From NCBI GenBank assembly GCA_937958105.1, contig CALFXJ010000011.1, positions 1-64,000 on the forward strand: a stretch of 64,000 bases of DNA, written 5' to 3'. The position numbers and the translations under genes were made by a program. The notes under the pieces were generated by a model. It did not search any database, was not told the DNA's origin, and saw nothing but the letters and a program-made list of their open reading frames with translations. Source of the DNA: an uncultured Cellvibrio sp. (lineage in GTDB: Bacteria; Pseudomonadota; Gammaproteobacteria; Pseudomonadales; Cellvibrionaceae). Of the stretch, positions 52,298 to 60,942 are shown piece after piece. Position 1 is the stretch's first letter, and the number at the start of each line of letters is the position of its first letter.

Positions 52298-52876
52298 ATG
52301 ACTGATTTATCCCCTTCGCGTTTTGATGATTTATGCAACCTGCTGCTGCCCCTGGGCTCCCTCAACAGCCCGGCGGAATTGCATGGACTGCTGTGTGGCA
52401 AGCTGTGCGGCGGTGAAACCCTGAGCGAAACCCGCTGGCTGCTGGACGCGGTTGAATTTCTCGATTTCACCCAGGCGCCGGACACCGCTGTGCGCGATGC
52501 ACTGAGTGGTCTCTATCAGGAGGCGCTGGCGCAGTTGCGTGGTGAAGCCTTTGAGCTGGCGTTGATACTGCCTGATGACGACAGTGATATCGGACAGCGC
52601 CTTACAGCGCTGGGCCAATGGTGCTACGGCTTCCTGACCGGCTTCGGCAGTGTGACCAACGGCGGGCAGCGGGAGATCTCCGAGGAATCTGAAGAGACAC
52701 TGCGTGACCTGGCCTCCATTGCCCAGATCGACGTGGAGGTGGAAGATGATGAAGAGAGCGAAGCGGACTACATGGAGTTGACGGAATACATCCGTATGGC
52801 TGCCTCTTCGCTGTATCTGGAATTTGCTCCTCCCGCAATGGATGCTGCTGAACAACAACCGCCTACGCTTCATTGA
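52298..52876 (+). CDS. ygfB: YgfB (UPF0149) family protein
   Basis: ATG 52298, with AAGAGAG upstream, gives 192 residues, the family norm. It shows the all-helical UPF0149 pattern: SPAELHGLLCGKLCGG, ALSGLYQEALAQLRGEAFEL, LPDDDSDIGQRLTALGQWCY, GFLTGFGSV and an acidic segment EVEDDEESEADYMELTEYIR. YgfB in Pseudomonas aeruginosa modulates beta-lactam resistance through AmpDh3 expression; elsewhere it is uncharacterised. It is the first gene of the ygfB-pepP-ubiH-ubiI operon and is followed by pepP after 22 bases. Confidence 0.92.
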   Translation: MTDLSPSRFDDLCNLLLPLGSLNSPAELHGLLCGKLCGGETLSETRWLLDAVEFLDFTQAPDTAVRDALSGLYQEALAQLRGEAFELALILPDDDSDIGQRLTALGQWCYGFLTGFGSVTNGGQREISEESEETLRDLASIAQIDVEVEDDEESEADYMELTEYIRMAASSLYLEFAPPAMDAAEQQPPTLH

Positions 52877-52898
52877 ATCCCGTGAGATTGTCGTCGCT

Positions 52899-54212
52899 AT
52901 GAGAATCACCAGGCAGGAATTCGCACGTCGCCGCAAGGCTTTGATGGCCTTGATGGAACCCAACAGCATCGCCATCGTGGCGGCCGCCCCGGAAAAACCG
53001 CGCAGCCGCGATACCGATTATCCCTACCGGCAGGACAGTGACCTGTTTTATCTCTCGGGTTTCCCCGAGCCACAGGCGGTGCTGGTATTGATTCCCGGCC
53101 GTCCCCACGGTGAATTCGTGCTGTTTGTGCGCGAACGGGATCGGGAGCGGGAAATCTGGGACGGTTATCGAGCCGGTCCGGAAGGTGCGTGCAACGAATA
53201 TGAAGCGGACGATGCGTTTCCCATCGACGATATTGACGACATCCTGCCGGGCCTGATCGAAGGGCGCGAGCGCGTCTACTACGCCATGGGCAAAGACAGT
53301 GAATTTGATAAACAGGTGATGGACTGGGTAAACACCATCCGCGCCAAGGTGCGCTCCGGCGCAACGCCTCCCGGTGAGTTCCTCGATCTGAGTCACTTCC
53401 TGCACGACATGCGCCTGTTCAAGAGCGCAGCGGAACTGCGGGTAATGCGCGAGGCCGGTGAGATCTCGGCCCGCGCGCATGTGCGAGCCATGAAATTATG
53501 CAAACCGGGGCTTATGGAATATCAGCTGGAGGCGGAGATCCTTCACGAATTTGGTATGAGCGGCGCGCGTGCGCCAGCGTACAACAGCATCGTCGGCGGC
53601 GGTAAGAACGGCTGCATCCTCCATTACATAGAGAACAGCGCACCGTTGAGGAGCGGGGATCTCGTGCTGATCGACGCCGGTTGCGAGCTGGAAAACTACG
53701 CCGCTGACATTACCCGTACCTTCCCGGTCAATGGCAAATTCTCTCCCGAGCAGAAAGCGTTATATGAGATTGTTCTGCGCGCCCAGGAGGCTGCAATCGC
53801 TACGATAAAACCCGGCAGCCACTGGAATGATCCGCACAATGCCACGGTGCAGGTGATCACTGAGGGGCTGGTCGACCTCGGGCTGCTGGAGGGCAAGGTG
53901 GAAGACCTGATCGCCAGTGAAGCCTATAAAGAGTTTTACATGCACCGCGCTGGCCACTGGCTGGGGATGGATGTACACGACGTTGGTGACTATAAAGTCG
54001 GCGGCGAATGGCGCGTCCTTGAGCCGGGTATGGTGATGACGGTTGAGCCGGGCATCTACGTTGCGCCTGATAATGAACGGGTGGCAAAAAAATGGCGTGG
54101 CATCGGCATCCGTATTGAAGATGATGTGGCAGTCACCAAAGATGGCTGCGAGATTTTTACCAGCGGCGTGCCCAAACGCGTCGATGATATAGAAGCTCTG
54201 ATGGCGGGCTGA
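52899..54212 (+). CDS. pepP: Xaa-Pro aminopeptidase
   Basis: The start at ATG 52899 gives 437 residues, close to E. coli PepP (441); a longer frame overlapping ygfB is unlikely. The enzyme removes N-terminal residues preceding proline. The N-terminal non-catalytic domain is present (SRDTDYPYRQDSDLFYLSGF). The pita-bread metallopeptidase domain shows LIDAGCELENYAADITRTFP (metal Asp pair), HRAGHWLGMDVHDVG (metal His), TVEPGIYV and GIGIRIEDDVAVT (metal Glu pair), for two Mn(II) ions. It works in the cytoplasm. Confidence 0.95.
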   Translation: MRITRQEFARRRKALMALMEPNSIAIVAAAPEKPRSRDTDYPYRQDSDLFYLSGFPEPQAVLVLIPGRPHGEFVLFVRERDREREIWDGYRAGPEGACNEYEADDAFPIDDIDDILPGLIEGRERVYYAMGKDSEFDKQVMDWVNTIRAKVRSGATPPGEFLDLSHFLHDMRLFKSAAELRVMREAGEISARAHVRAMKLCKPGLMEYQLEAEILHEFGMSGARAPAYNSIVGGGKNGCILHYIENSAPLRSGDLVLIDAGCELENYAADITRTFPVNGKFSPEQKALYEIVLRAQEAAIATIKPGSHWNDPHNATVQVITEGLVDLGLLEGKVEDLIASEAYKEFYMHRAGHWLGMDVHDVGDYKVGGEWRVLEPGMVMTVEPGIYVAPDNERVAKKWRGIGIRIEDDVAVTKDGCEIFTSGVPKRVDDIEALMAG

Positions 54213-54251
54213 CGTGGCCCGCTGTACCGCTACCCTTACCAGCTGTTATCC

Positions 54252-55523
54252 ATGACATCTATAGAAGAGTTTGATATCGCCATCATCGGCGGCGGCATGG
54301 TGGGGGCCAGCCTCGCCAGTCTGCTTGCGGCCAGCGGCTGTGGCTGGCGCATCGCATTGATCGAAGCAAATCCCTTTCTCTCTGCCGGCATTCCCGCCAG
54401 CTACGCAGCGCCTTTTGATGCGCGCTCGACGGCCTTGTCCTACGGCAGCGTAGAAATTCTGCGGGAGCTGGGCCTGTGGGAGCAGTTGCAACAACACGCC
54501 ACGCCAATCCGCCAGGTGCATGTTTCTGATCGCGGGCATCTTTCGGGCAGTGTTATTGATGCCCGGGAGCAGGGCATCGATGCGGTAGGACATGTGCTGG
54601 AAAATACCTGGCTGGGTAATGTGCTGGCGGCCCACGTGCAGCAGCAGAGCAGCATTGTTTGTTTTTCGCCCGCGCGGGTCCAGTCGCTGACGCCGCGACA
54701 GCAGGGCACGCGCCTGCAGGTGGTCTGCGAAGGTGAGGCGGTGGAATTGAACTGCCGACTGGCGGTTATTGCCGATGGCGGTGATTCCCCCTTGCGTCAC
54801 ACTCTCGGCATCGAAACCGAGACCAAAGATTATCGACAGACTGCCTTGATTGCCAATGTGGAGTTCACTCAGCCCCACGGCGGCGTCGCCTTTGAACGTT
54901 TTACTGATCAAGGGCCATTGGCACTTTTGCCTCTGGGGGATTCGGAACAAGGGCAGCGGGCTGCACTGGTCTGGACCCTGCCACCAGAGGAGGCGCTGCA
55001 TCATCAGAGTCTCGACGATGCGGCTTTTCTTGTGCAGTTGCAGCAGCGTTTCGGTCACCGGCTGGGCCGCTTTACCCGTGTCAGCCCGCGCCACGCATTT
55101 CCCTTGCGGCTGATCACTGCCCGTGAGCAGGTGCGCTCCGGTGTGGTGCTCGTCGGTAACGCCGCGCATTTTCTGCACCCGGTGGCGGGGCAGGGTTTTA
55201 ATCTGGCACTGCGTGATGCAGCTGTATTAACTGAAACGCTGATTGAATTATGGCAGCAGGAAAAATCACCGGGCGATCTGGCCGGTCTGCAGCGCTATAT
55301 GGAACGCCAGCAGCGCGATCAGACGATCACCATTACCTTCAGTGATCGTCTGGTACGTTTGTTCTCCTCCAGCCGCCTTCCGCTGATTGCATTGCGTCAC
55401 CTGGGCTTTATCAGTCTCGCCGCTCTGCCCCCGGCAAAACGCTACTTTGCCGAACTCACGATGGGGGTGGCCGGGCGCAGCCCCCGCTGGCGTAACCTTG
55501 AGTCTGAAGCGGAGTCATCATGA
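54252..55523 (+). CDS. ubiH: 2-octaprenyl-6-methoxyphenol hydroxylase
   Basis: The 423-residue FAD monooxygenase begins with the Rossmann motif IAIIGGGMVGASLASLLAAS. It has the middle motif RLAVIADGGDSPLRHTLGI (DG fingerprint), and the second FAD-binding GVVLVGNAAHFLHPVAGQGF (GD fingerprint with N for D). It hydroxylates the ubiquinone ring precursor during aerobic ubiquinone synthesis. Its position after pepP and the four-base overlap with the next monooxygenase gene are as in E. coli, which supports ubiH rather than ubiF. Confidence 0.9.
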   Translation: MTSIEEFDIAIIGGGMVGASLASLLAASGCGWRIALIEANPFLSAGIPASYAAPFDARSTALSYGSVEILRELGLWEQLQQHATPIRQVHVSDRGHLSGSVIDAREQGIDAVGHVLENTWLGNVLAAHVQQQSSIVCFSPARVQSLTPRQQGTRLQVVCEGEAVELNCRLAVIADGGDSPLRHTLGIETETKDYRQTALIANVEFTQPHGGVAFERFTDQGPLALLPLGDSEQGQRAALVWTLPPEEALHHQSLDDAAFLVQLQQRFGHRLGRFTRVSPRHAFPLRLITAREQVRSGVVLVGNAAHFLHPVAGQGFNLALRDAAVLTETLIELWQQEKSPGDLAGLQRYMERQQRDQTITITFSDRLVRLFSSSRLPLIALRHLGFISLAALPPAKRYFAELTMGVAGRSPRWRNLESEAESS

Positions 55524-56740
55524 GTCATTCCTTTCGGCAGTTTGATGTGATTATCGTCGGTTCCGGTCTGGTTGGTGCCAGTCTCGCCTGTGCTCTGGCA
55601 ACGCTCAAGACGGCAGCGGCGTTGCGTATTGCTGTGATTGAGGCCGGTGGTCCAGTGCCGCGGTATTCCGGGCAGGAATTTGATCCGCGGGTTGTTGCAC
55701 TGACGCCGGCGTCGCGACAGTGGCTTGAGCGGGTAGGTGCCTGGGATCGTATCCTTCATGACCGTGTCTGCGCGTATCGCGATATGCATGTATGGGACGG
55801 TGAAGGTACGGCGTCCATCGATTTTTCCAGCGCGGACGTGCGGCAGGATTGCCTCGGCTACATTGTGGAAAACTCCGTTGCCGTGCGTGCTTTGCGCGAA
55901 CGGCTGGCGCAACTGACCCAGGTCGAGGTGTTGCAGCCGGTGAGTGTCACAGGGCTGCGTGGCCCACAATTGTCACAGCCTGAGGTGGAGGTCTCGCTCA
56001 GCACGGGAGAAACCCTGCGTACCTCTCTGCTGATCGCGGCGGATGGTGCGCAATCCCGGGTGCGTGAGCTGGCTGGATTCCGCACGCGGGAATGGGATTA
56101 TCAGCAGCAGGCGATCGTGACGACGGTGCGCACCGAGCGCTCCCACGAATTCACTGCCTGGCAAAGATTCATGCATACCGGACCCCTGGCGTTTCTGCCG
56201 CTGCTGACGGCCGGTGATTCGCATTACTGCTCTATCGTCTGGTCGGCCGATACGCCTTTAGCCGAAACTCTGATGGCCCTTGATGATGCGGCTTTTTGTA
56301 AGCGCCTGGGTGTAGCGTTCGAGCATCGCCTGGGCGATGTTGAAGTCTGTGCAGAACGTTTCTGCCTGCCTCTGCGGCAGCGCCATGCACAGCAATATAT
56401 CCAGCCGGGTATAACGCTGGTGGGCGACGCGGCCCACAACATTCATCCCTTGGCTGGACAAGGTGTTAATCTCGGTTTGCTGGACGCCGCAGCTCTGGCT
56501 CAGGAGATTGAGCGCGCGCTGTGTCGAGAGATTCCGTTAGAGGACTATTCCATCCTGCGGCGTTATCAGCGACAACGCCTCGCCGGTAATCTGGGCATGA
56601 TGAGTGCGATGGAGGGCTTCAAGCGTTTGTTTGGTAATCCTGCTCTTGGAGTCACCTTGCTGCGTAATGTCGGTTTACGAAAATTCAATGATTTGCCGCT
56701 GTTGAAAAACTATCTGGTGAAACAGGTCATGGGTGTGTAG
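55520..56740 (+). CDS. ubiI: Ubiquinone biosynthesis C5-hydroxylase
   Basis: The ATG overlaps the ubiH stop (ATGA, 55520-55523). The 406-residue protein is a paralogue of UbiH: VIIVGSGLVGASLACALATL, EFDPRVVALTPASRQWLERV, LLIAADGAQSRVRELAGF and GITLVGDAAHNIHPLAGQGV (GD motif intact). It is the VisC/UbiI-type enzyme that introduces the first ring hydroxyl (C5) in ubiquinone synthesis. It closes the ygfB-pepP-ubiH-ubiI operon. Confidence 0.9.
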   Translation: MSHSFRQFDVIIVGSGLVGASLACALATLKTAAALRIAVIEAGGPVPRYSGQEFDPRVVALTPASRQWLERVGAWDRILHDRVCAYRDMHVWDGEGTASIDFSSADVRQDCLGYIVENSVAVRALRERLAQLTQVEVLQPVSVTGLRGPQLSQPEVEVSLSTGETLRTSLLIAADGAQSRVRELAGFRTREWDYQQQAIVTTVRTERSHEFTAWQRFMHTGPLAFLPLLTAGDSHYCSIVWSADTPLAETLMALDDAAFCKRLGVAFEHRLGDVEVCAERFCLPLRQRHAQQYIQPGITLVGDAAHNIHPLAGQGVNLGLLDAAALAQEIERALCREIPLEDYSILRRYQRQRLAGNLGMMSAMEGFKRLFGNPALGVTLLRNVGLRKFNDLPLLKNYLVKQVMGV

Positions 56741-56767
56741 CCATGGGTATTAATGTAGGAAGTCAAA

Positions 56768-57262
56768 ATGACGCTTGCTGAAATTGTTTCAATCGCTCCT
56801 TTTCAATGGCATTCCATTGGCACGGCACTGCTGTGCGGTTTTATTATCGGGCTGGAGCGCCAGTTGCGCGGCAAACCGGTGGGCATTCGTACATCGGCGT
56901 TGATTACCTTGGGGACCTACATTTTTATTTCGGCCGCGAATCTGGTACAGACCGATGCTACGGATCCATCACGGATCATCGGGCAGGTCATTACCGGTAT
57001 CGGTTTTCTTGGCGCTGGCGTCATGCTGGCCCGTGATGGGGTTGTGCTGGGTGTGACATCTGCAGCTACCATCTGGGCGCTGGCGGCCATTGGCGTCTGC
57101 ATTGCGGTGGGCTATGAAGTCACGGCAATAAAATTGTCTACGATTGTTGTCTTTGTACTTATCGGCGTAGACCTGTTGGAAGATTATTCACAGGCACTCA
57201 CCCGCGGTGTTCATCGGAAATATCGTGGCTGGCGTGATCGCTCAAAGACAAGTTCGGATTAA
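56768..57262 (+). CDS. MgtC/SapB-type membrane protein, short form
   Basis: The 164-residue protein has five hydrophobic segments and the MgtC/SapB/YhiD hallmark GLERQLRGKPVGIRTSALIT followed by GQVITGIGFLGAGVMLARDG and GVTSAATIWALAAIGVCIAV. It lacks the soluble C-terminal ACT-like domain of true MgtC, so it belongs to the YhiD-like short group. MgtC proteins affect Mg(II) homeostasis and the F-ATPase, but the role of short forms is unclear. It is 27 bases after ubiI and may be read by the same transcript. Confidence 0.87.
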   Translation: MTLAEIVSIAPFQWHSIGTALLCGFIIGLERQLRGKPVGIRTSALITLGTYIFISAANLVQTDATDPSRIIGQVITGIGFLGAGVMLARDGVVLGVTSAATIWALAAIGVCIAVGYEVTAIKLSTIVVFVLIGVDLLEDYSQALTRGVHRKYRGWRDRSKTSSD

Positions 57263-57339
57263 TGAGCTGTTCATGCAGAAATTGCTCCAGACAAAATTTT
57301 TTATCACGGATATCTCGCCGTAATTGAGCCGACTTCATT

Positions 57340-58389
57340 ATGTCTCATCCCTTACGTGTAGCGCTGACTGCCTTCGGTATGTCAGGCCGGCTTTTTCACG
57401 CGCCGTTCATTCAGGCTGATCCCAATTTCGAGCTGGTAAAAATTCTGGAGCGCTCGCGCACGGACTCCCGCGCTCAATATCCGGAGGCGGAGATAGTGCG
57501 CGGGTATGATGAAATTCTGCAGGACCCCTCCATCGATATCATTGTCATCAACACCCCTAATGCTCTGCATTACAGCATGACCGAAGCAGCCTTGCTTGCA
57601 GGTAAGCATGTCATTGTTGAAAAACCTTTTACGCCCACAGTGGCGGAAGGTGAAACGCTGATCAAGCTGGCAGAGCAGCAGGGCTTGATGCTGTCGGTAT
57701 ACCACAATCGGCGCTTTGCCTCCGGCTATCATACGGCGCGTAAACTGCTGGCGGAATCAGCGGTGGGCGAGCTGCGAAGTTTCACCATCAATCATGAACG
57801 ATTTCGCCCGCAACCTGGGCCGAAAAAATGGAAGGAAGAAAATCATCCGGGAGCGGGATTATTTTATGACATCGGAATTCACCTGCTGGATGAAGCCTTG
57901 CTGCTCTTCGGTCTGCCCTGCTCGCTGAATGCGGATCTGCGTATCCAGCGCCGGGCCAGTCACGTCAATGATTACTTTGATGTGCGCCTGGAATACACCT
58001 CCTTTCACGTAAACCTGAGAGGTTCATTGCTGGCTCGCGAGCCAGCTCCCGCTTATGTAATCCACGGTGAACAAGGTTCATATCTGAAGCAGCAACAGGA
58101 TGTTCAGGAATCGCGTTTGCTTGCCGGTGTGACACCGACCGCAGACGGTTGGGCAGATGAGGATGAGGGCGACTGGGGAATCTTGCACAGCGACGCGGGT
58201 CGACAAAAATACCCTACCCAGGCGGGCGACTATCGGGATTTCTATTGCAACATTTATGCACATTTATGCGACAAAGAACCGCTGTTGAGTTCACCGCAGC
58301 AGGCGGTAATGGCGTTGCGTCTATTGGAGCTCGCTCTGTTGAATTCGCAACAACAGCGCACTTTGCCAGTGCGTTTTTCGGTTGGCTGA
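57340..58389 (+). CDS. Gfo/Idh/MocA family NAD(P)-dependent oxidoreductase
   Basis: The 349-residue protein has an N-terminal Rossmann domain (VALTAFGMSGRLFHAPFIQA), IIVINTPNALHYSMTEAAL and the conserved EKPFTPT segment, with the catalytic-type lysine. The C-terminal substrate domain includes FYDIGIHLLDEALLLFG with the usual Asp and His. It most resembles the YdgJ/scyllo-inositol dehydrogenase branch, so oxidation of a cyclitol or sugar is likely. No substrate-linked neighbour confirms this. Confidence 0.85.
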   Translation: MSHPLRVALTAFGMSGRLFHAPFIQADPNFELVKILERSRTDSRAQYPEAEIVRGYDEILQDPSIDIIVINTPNALHYSMTEAALLAGKHVIVEKPFTPTVAEGETLIKLAEQQGLMLSVYHNRRFASGYHTARKLLAESAVGELRSFTINHERFRPQPGPKKWKEENHPGAGLFYDIGIHLLDEALLLFGLPCSLNADLRIQRRASHVNDYFDVRLEYTSFHVNLRGSLLAREPAPAYVIHGEQGSYLKQQQDVQESRLLAGVTPTADGWADEDEGDWGILHSDAGRQKYPTQAGDYRDFYCNIYAHLCDKEPLLSSPQQAVMALRLLELALLNSQQQRTLPVRFSVG

Positions 58390-58449
58390 TAAATAGCAGT
58401 GCAAAAGGTGTAGATTGGTAACACTGTTAAATTTTTTGTGGGATTAATC

Positions 58450-58806
58450 ATGGCAAAAGTGACAATGACAGCACGGGTTTTAAATGTTTTATTGCAGTTG
58501 ATACTGTTGGTTTCCGTGCTGGGTTTTTTAAGTTTTGCAAATGCCTATGGCGTCTTCTGGGCCGCGGTTACGGCTGTCATACTTTATGGGGTAAGCCGGC
58601 GGCAACGCTGGGCATACTTTGCCTGCGCGGCTTGGGCGCTGGCCTGTTACCAACTGGCAAAACTCGGTTACGAATTCGAAAGTGTAAAGCGCTGGGTAAT
58701 GCTGGCGGGCTTCGGCGTAATCGCTCTGGCGATTTATTTACACGAAACCCTGGGTAAAACAACCAAGGTAAATCACGAGCAGGAAAGTGACCAGGATCAG
58801 GGGTAA
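58450..58806 (+). CDS. Small membrane protein, unknown
   Basis: ATG 58450 (GTGGGA a few bases upstream) gives 118 residues; a GTG at 58438 is the alternative. Four hydrophobic segments are visible: VLNVLLQLILLVSVLGFLSF, VFWAAVTAVILYGVS, AYFACAAWALACYQLAKL and WVMLAGFGVIALAIYL. A polar acidic tail (HEQESDQDQG) follows. I recognise no family. It stands alone between the oxidoreductase gene and the cold-shock gene. Confidence 0.6.
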   Translation: MAKVTMTARVLNVLLQLILLVSVLGFLSFANAYGVFWAAVTAVILYGVSRRQRWAYFACAAWALACYQLAKLGYEFESVKRWVMLAGFGVIALAIYLHETLGKTTKVNHEQESDQDQG

Positions 58807-59091
58807 GAGCCGCGTTTGATTTAGATTATAAAAAACATCGAATATTGTTTAAATTCATCCATAATCTCTTGAACTCATATAGGCGAAGTGCTTTAATTTT
58901 GAACTGCTACAGATTGAGATTCGTCCAAAGACTAAAGCGTTTGCGAGGACTCCTCCGCTTGCTCGACCTCTTGGTACGCACCACGACCTTAGCAATAGCT
59001 TTATTAATAAGCTATTTCACCCTGGCTTTTAATAAAGTCGGTTTTAATGTTTGGTCAGCATCGCTGGCTTTTAATGCAAGACGAGGAAAGT
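58807..59091 (+). promoter_or_regulatory. Long leader region of the cold-shock gene
   Basis: These 285 bases precede the cold-shock gene. They are AT-rich at the 5' end and could supply the long structured 5' leader usual for cspA-type mRNAs. A frame of 91 codons (58845-59120) runs through it and overlaps the cold-shock gene. It is basic and lacks a ribosome-binding site, so I do not call it a gene. Confidence 0.4.
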
Positions 59092-59301
59092 ATGTCAGAT
59101 CTGGTCTCTGGTGTTGTTAAATGGTTTAACGACGACAAAGGTTACGGTTTTATTGAGCGTGAAGGTGGTGCGGACGTATTTGTTCACTTCCGTGCTATCA
59201 ACGGCACTGGCCGCAGAACGCTCAAAGAAGGTCAGAAAGTGACTTTCGAAGTGACTCAAGGTCAAAAAGGTCCGCAAGCGGAAAACGTAACTCCTCTCTA
59301 A
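59092..59301 (+). CDS. Cold-shock domain protein (CspA family)
   Basis: ATG 59092 with GAGGAAAG upstream gives the standard 69 residues. The RNA-binding motifs are intact: GVVKWFNDDKGYGFIEREGG (RNP1 KGYGFI) and DVFVHFRAI (RNP2 VFVHF). The protein binds single-stranded nucleic acid and melts mRNA structure. Which paralogue it is (cold-inducible or constitutive) cannot be told. A terminator follows. Confidence 0.95.
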   Translation: MSDLVSGVVKWFNDDKGYGFIEREGGADVFVHFRAINGTGRRTLKEGQKVTFEVTQGQKGPQAENVTPL

Positions 59302-59317
59302 GAGTCGGCTACGTTTT

Positions 59318-59343
59318 AAGGGGATGATAAAAACATCCCCTTT
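59318..59343 (+). terminator. Terminator after the cold-shock gene
   Basis: AAGGGGATG / CATCCCCTT with an AT-rich loop, followed by TTA. The T-run is short. Confidence 0.7.
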
Positions 59344-59434
59344 ATCCCCCATCTGCGTGTGTTATCGCAGGTGGCATTCCTTCTTTTTGTGCTGAAGTCG
59401 ACTGCCGTTCAGCTCCTGTCCGTGTTTACCGCTC

Positions 59435-59752
59435 ATGCTCGATATCAAGGCTCTCTTTTGGCTGTCCCTGTTAGGTTTGGCTATTTACTATTGGTTTAAT
59501 GCCTTGAAGATAAAAGAGATTGCTTTTGCTGCCGCGCTGCGCCACTGCAGCGAGATGCAGGTGCAGATGCTTGATCAGAATGTTCATCTTCGCCGCCTCT
59601 GGTTTAAACGCGACAATCGTGGGCAGCCCCGGTTCTGGCGCGCATTTTATTTTGAGTTTACCGTCACTGGCGAGGATCGTTATGTGGGACGGATACTGAT
59701 GCTGGGAGCCCACCTTGCGACGGTGCAATTAGAACCTCACCGTTTTCATTGA
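59435..59752 (+). CDS. DUF3301 family membrane-anchored protein
   Basis: The 105-residue protein has one N-terminal membrane helix (ALFWLSLLGLAIYYWFNALK). The remainder matches DUF3301: CSEMQVQMLDQNVHLRRLWF, KRDNRGQPRFWRAFYFEFTV and GRILMLGAHLATVQLEPHR. The family is restricted to Gammaproteobacteria and has no assigned function. The gene stands alone on the plus strand. Confidence 0.85.
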   Translation: MLDIKALFWLSLLGLAIYYWFNALKIKEIAFAAALRHCSEMQVQMLDQNVHLRRLWFKRDNRGQPRFWRAFYFEFTVTGEDRYVGRILMLGAHLATVQLEPHRFH

Positions 59753-59891
59753 TTCTCTTCTTACTCTCTCCTGCTGAATTCCTGCATCCTCCAACCCTAT
59801 GTGGGTAAGCGTACGGACCGCTGGTTGAGCGACGCGCAAGCTGTTCCTGTAATTTTTATCTGCTTTAATTTTTCAGGACATCCCCTTCAAT

Positions 59892-60437
59892 ATGAAATAC
59901 ATTCTCCACGGCAGTGTGATCAGTATTGGCCTGCTGATTATATCCTCAGCATTCTCCGCACCTTTTTCTTCTTCCGCAGAATATGAAGCTGCCATGCAAA
60001 GGGCGGAGAAGAATTATGTCACTGCCCGCGAGTTATGTGATGCACTAAAAAATCACGCACAGGATGTCTGTATTGCTGAAGCAAGAGCAGAGCGTAAGCG
60101 GCAGGAAGCGGATGCAGAAGCTGCTGAAAAGAATACCCCCGAAGTCAGAACCAAAGCCCTGATCAGTTACGCTGATGCGGAATTGGAACTCGCCCAAATA
60201 AAATGCGAAGCCTATCGCGGCAACGACAAAGATATTTGTCTCAAGCGTGCCCAGCTCGAACATCAGCAGAGCGTGAGTGTGGCAAAGGCTAATCAAAAGG
60301 TGAGGGATGCTCATCAGAAGGCGATGGAAGAAATCAGTGAGGCGGACTACGAGCTGGAGCTGGAGAAATGTGAAAAAGCCAGCGGTGATGCGCGTAAACA
60401 CTGCGTTGATGGAGTTAAAGCTAAATACAAAAAATAA
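59892..60437 (+). CDS. Secreted coiled-coil protein with three paired-cysteine repeats
   Basis: The 181-residue product has a Sec signal (cleavage near SSAFSA). The mature protein is highly charged and helical, with three imperfect repeats each holding a Cys pair: ARELCDALKNHAQDVCIAEA, LAQIKCEAYRGNDKDICLKR and LELEKCEKASGDARKHCVDG. The pairs are spaced 10-11 residues apart and could form intrachain disulfides in a helical hairpin. A similar pattern occurs in uncharacterised periplasmic proteins of Pseudomonas and Burkholderia. No function can be assigned. Confidence 0.7.
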   Translation: MKYILHGSVISIGLLIISSAFSAPFSSSAEYEAAMQRAEKNYVTARELCDALKNHAQDVCIAEARAERKRQEADAEAAEKNTPEVRTKALISYADAELELAQIKCEAYRGNDKDICLKRAQLEHQQSVSVAKANQKVRDAHQKAMEEISEADYELELEKCEKASGDARKHCVDGVKAKYKK

Positions 60438-60524
60438 GGGGAGAGCTTTAATGCGGAGCTGCATTCCCCACTGGATGCGCGCGCGTTATGATAGGGTTCT
60501 TTTGATTGAAAGGGCTCCGTTATC

Positions 60525-60929
60525 ATGTCAATTATTTATCGGGACGATGCTGTTCTCACGCCGGAAGAGGCCATAGCGCTTTATCAAAAATCCACACTGG
60601 GTGAGCGGCGCCCGGTAGACCGTCCCGACATCTTTGCCGGCATGCTCAAGAACGCCAATCTGATTATCACTGCCTGGGATGATCAGCATCTGGTGGGCAT
60701 TGCCAGATCTCTTACCGACTTTACTTACGTGACCTACCTGGCTGACCTGGCCGTCGATGTGGACTATCAACATCAGGGCATTGGTAAACAATTGATCGCT
60801 GAAACTCAGCACCGCACTGAGCCGGAATGCATGATTGTTCTGCTCGCTGCGCCCAAAGCTAATGACTACTACCCAAAACTGGGCTTCACTCACAATCCGC
60901 GGGCGTGGATGTTGAAAAGTAATTATTGA
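60525..60929 (+). CDS. GNAT family N-acetyltransferase
   Basis: The 134-residue protein has a compact GNAT fold: an ITAWDDQHLVGIARSLTDF strand pair, LADLAVDVDYQHQGIGKQLI with the acetyl-CoA pyrophosphate loop QHQGIG, and LAAPKANDYYPKLGFTHNPR at the C-terminus. It should transfer an acetyl group to a small amine, but the substrate is unknown. The Nudix gene follows after 13 bases, so the two are probably co-transcribed. Confidence 0.88.
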   Translation: MSIIYRDDAVLTPEEAIALYQKSTLGERRPVDRPDIFAGMLKNANLIITAWDDQHLVGIARSLTDFTYVTYLADLAVDVDYQHQGIGKQLIAETQHRTEPECMIVLLAAPKANDYYPKLGFTHNPRAWMLKSNY

Positions 60930-60942
60930 GAGAGGTCATCGA

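Noticed and set aside
58845..59120. 91-codon frame upstream of and overlapping the cold-shock gene
   Set aside because: No ribosome-binding site; it overlaps a certain gene and lies in the likely leader RNA.
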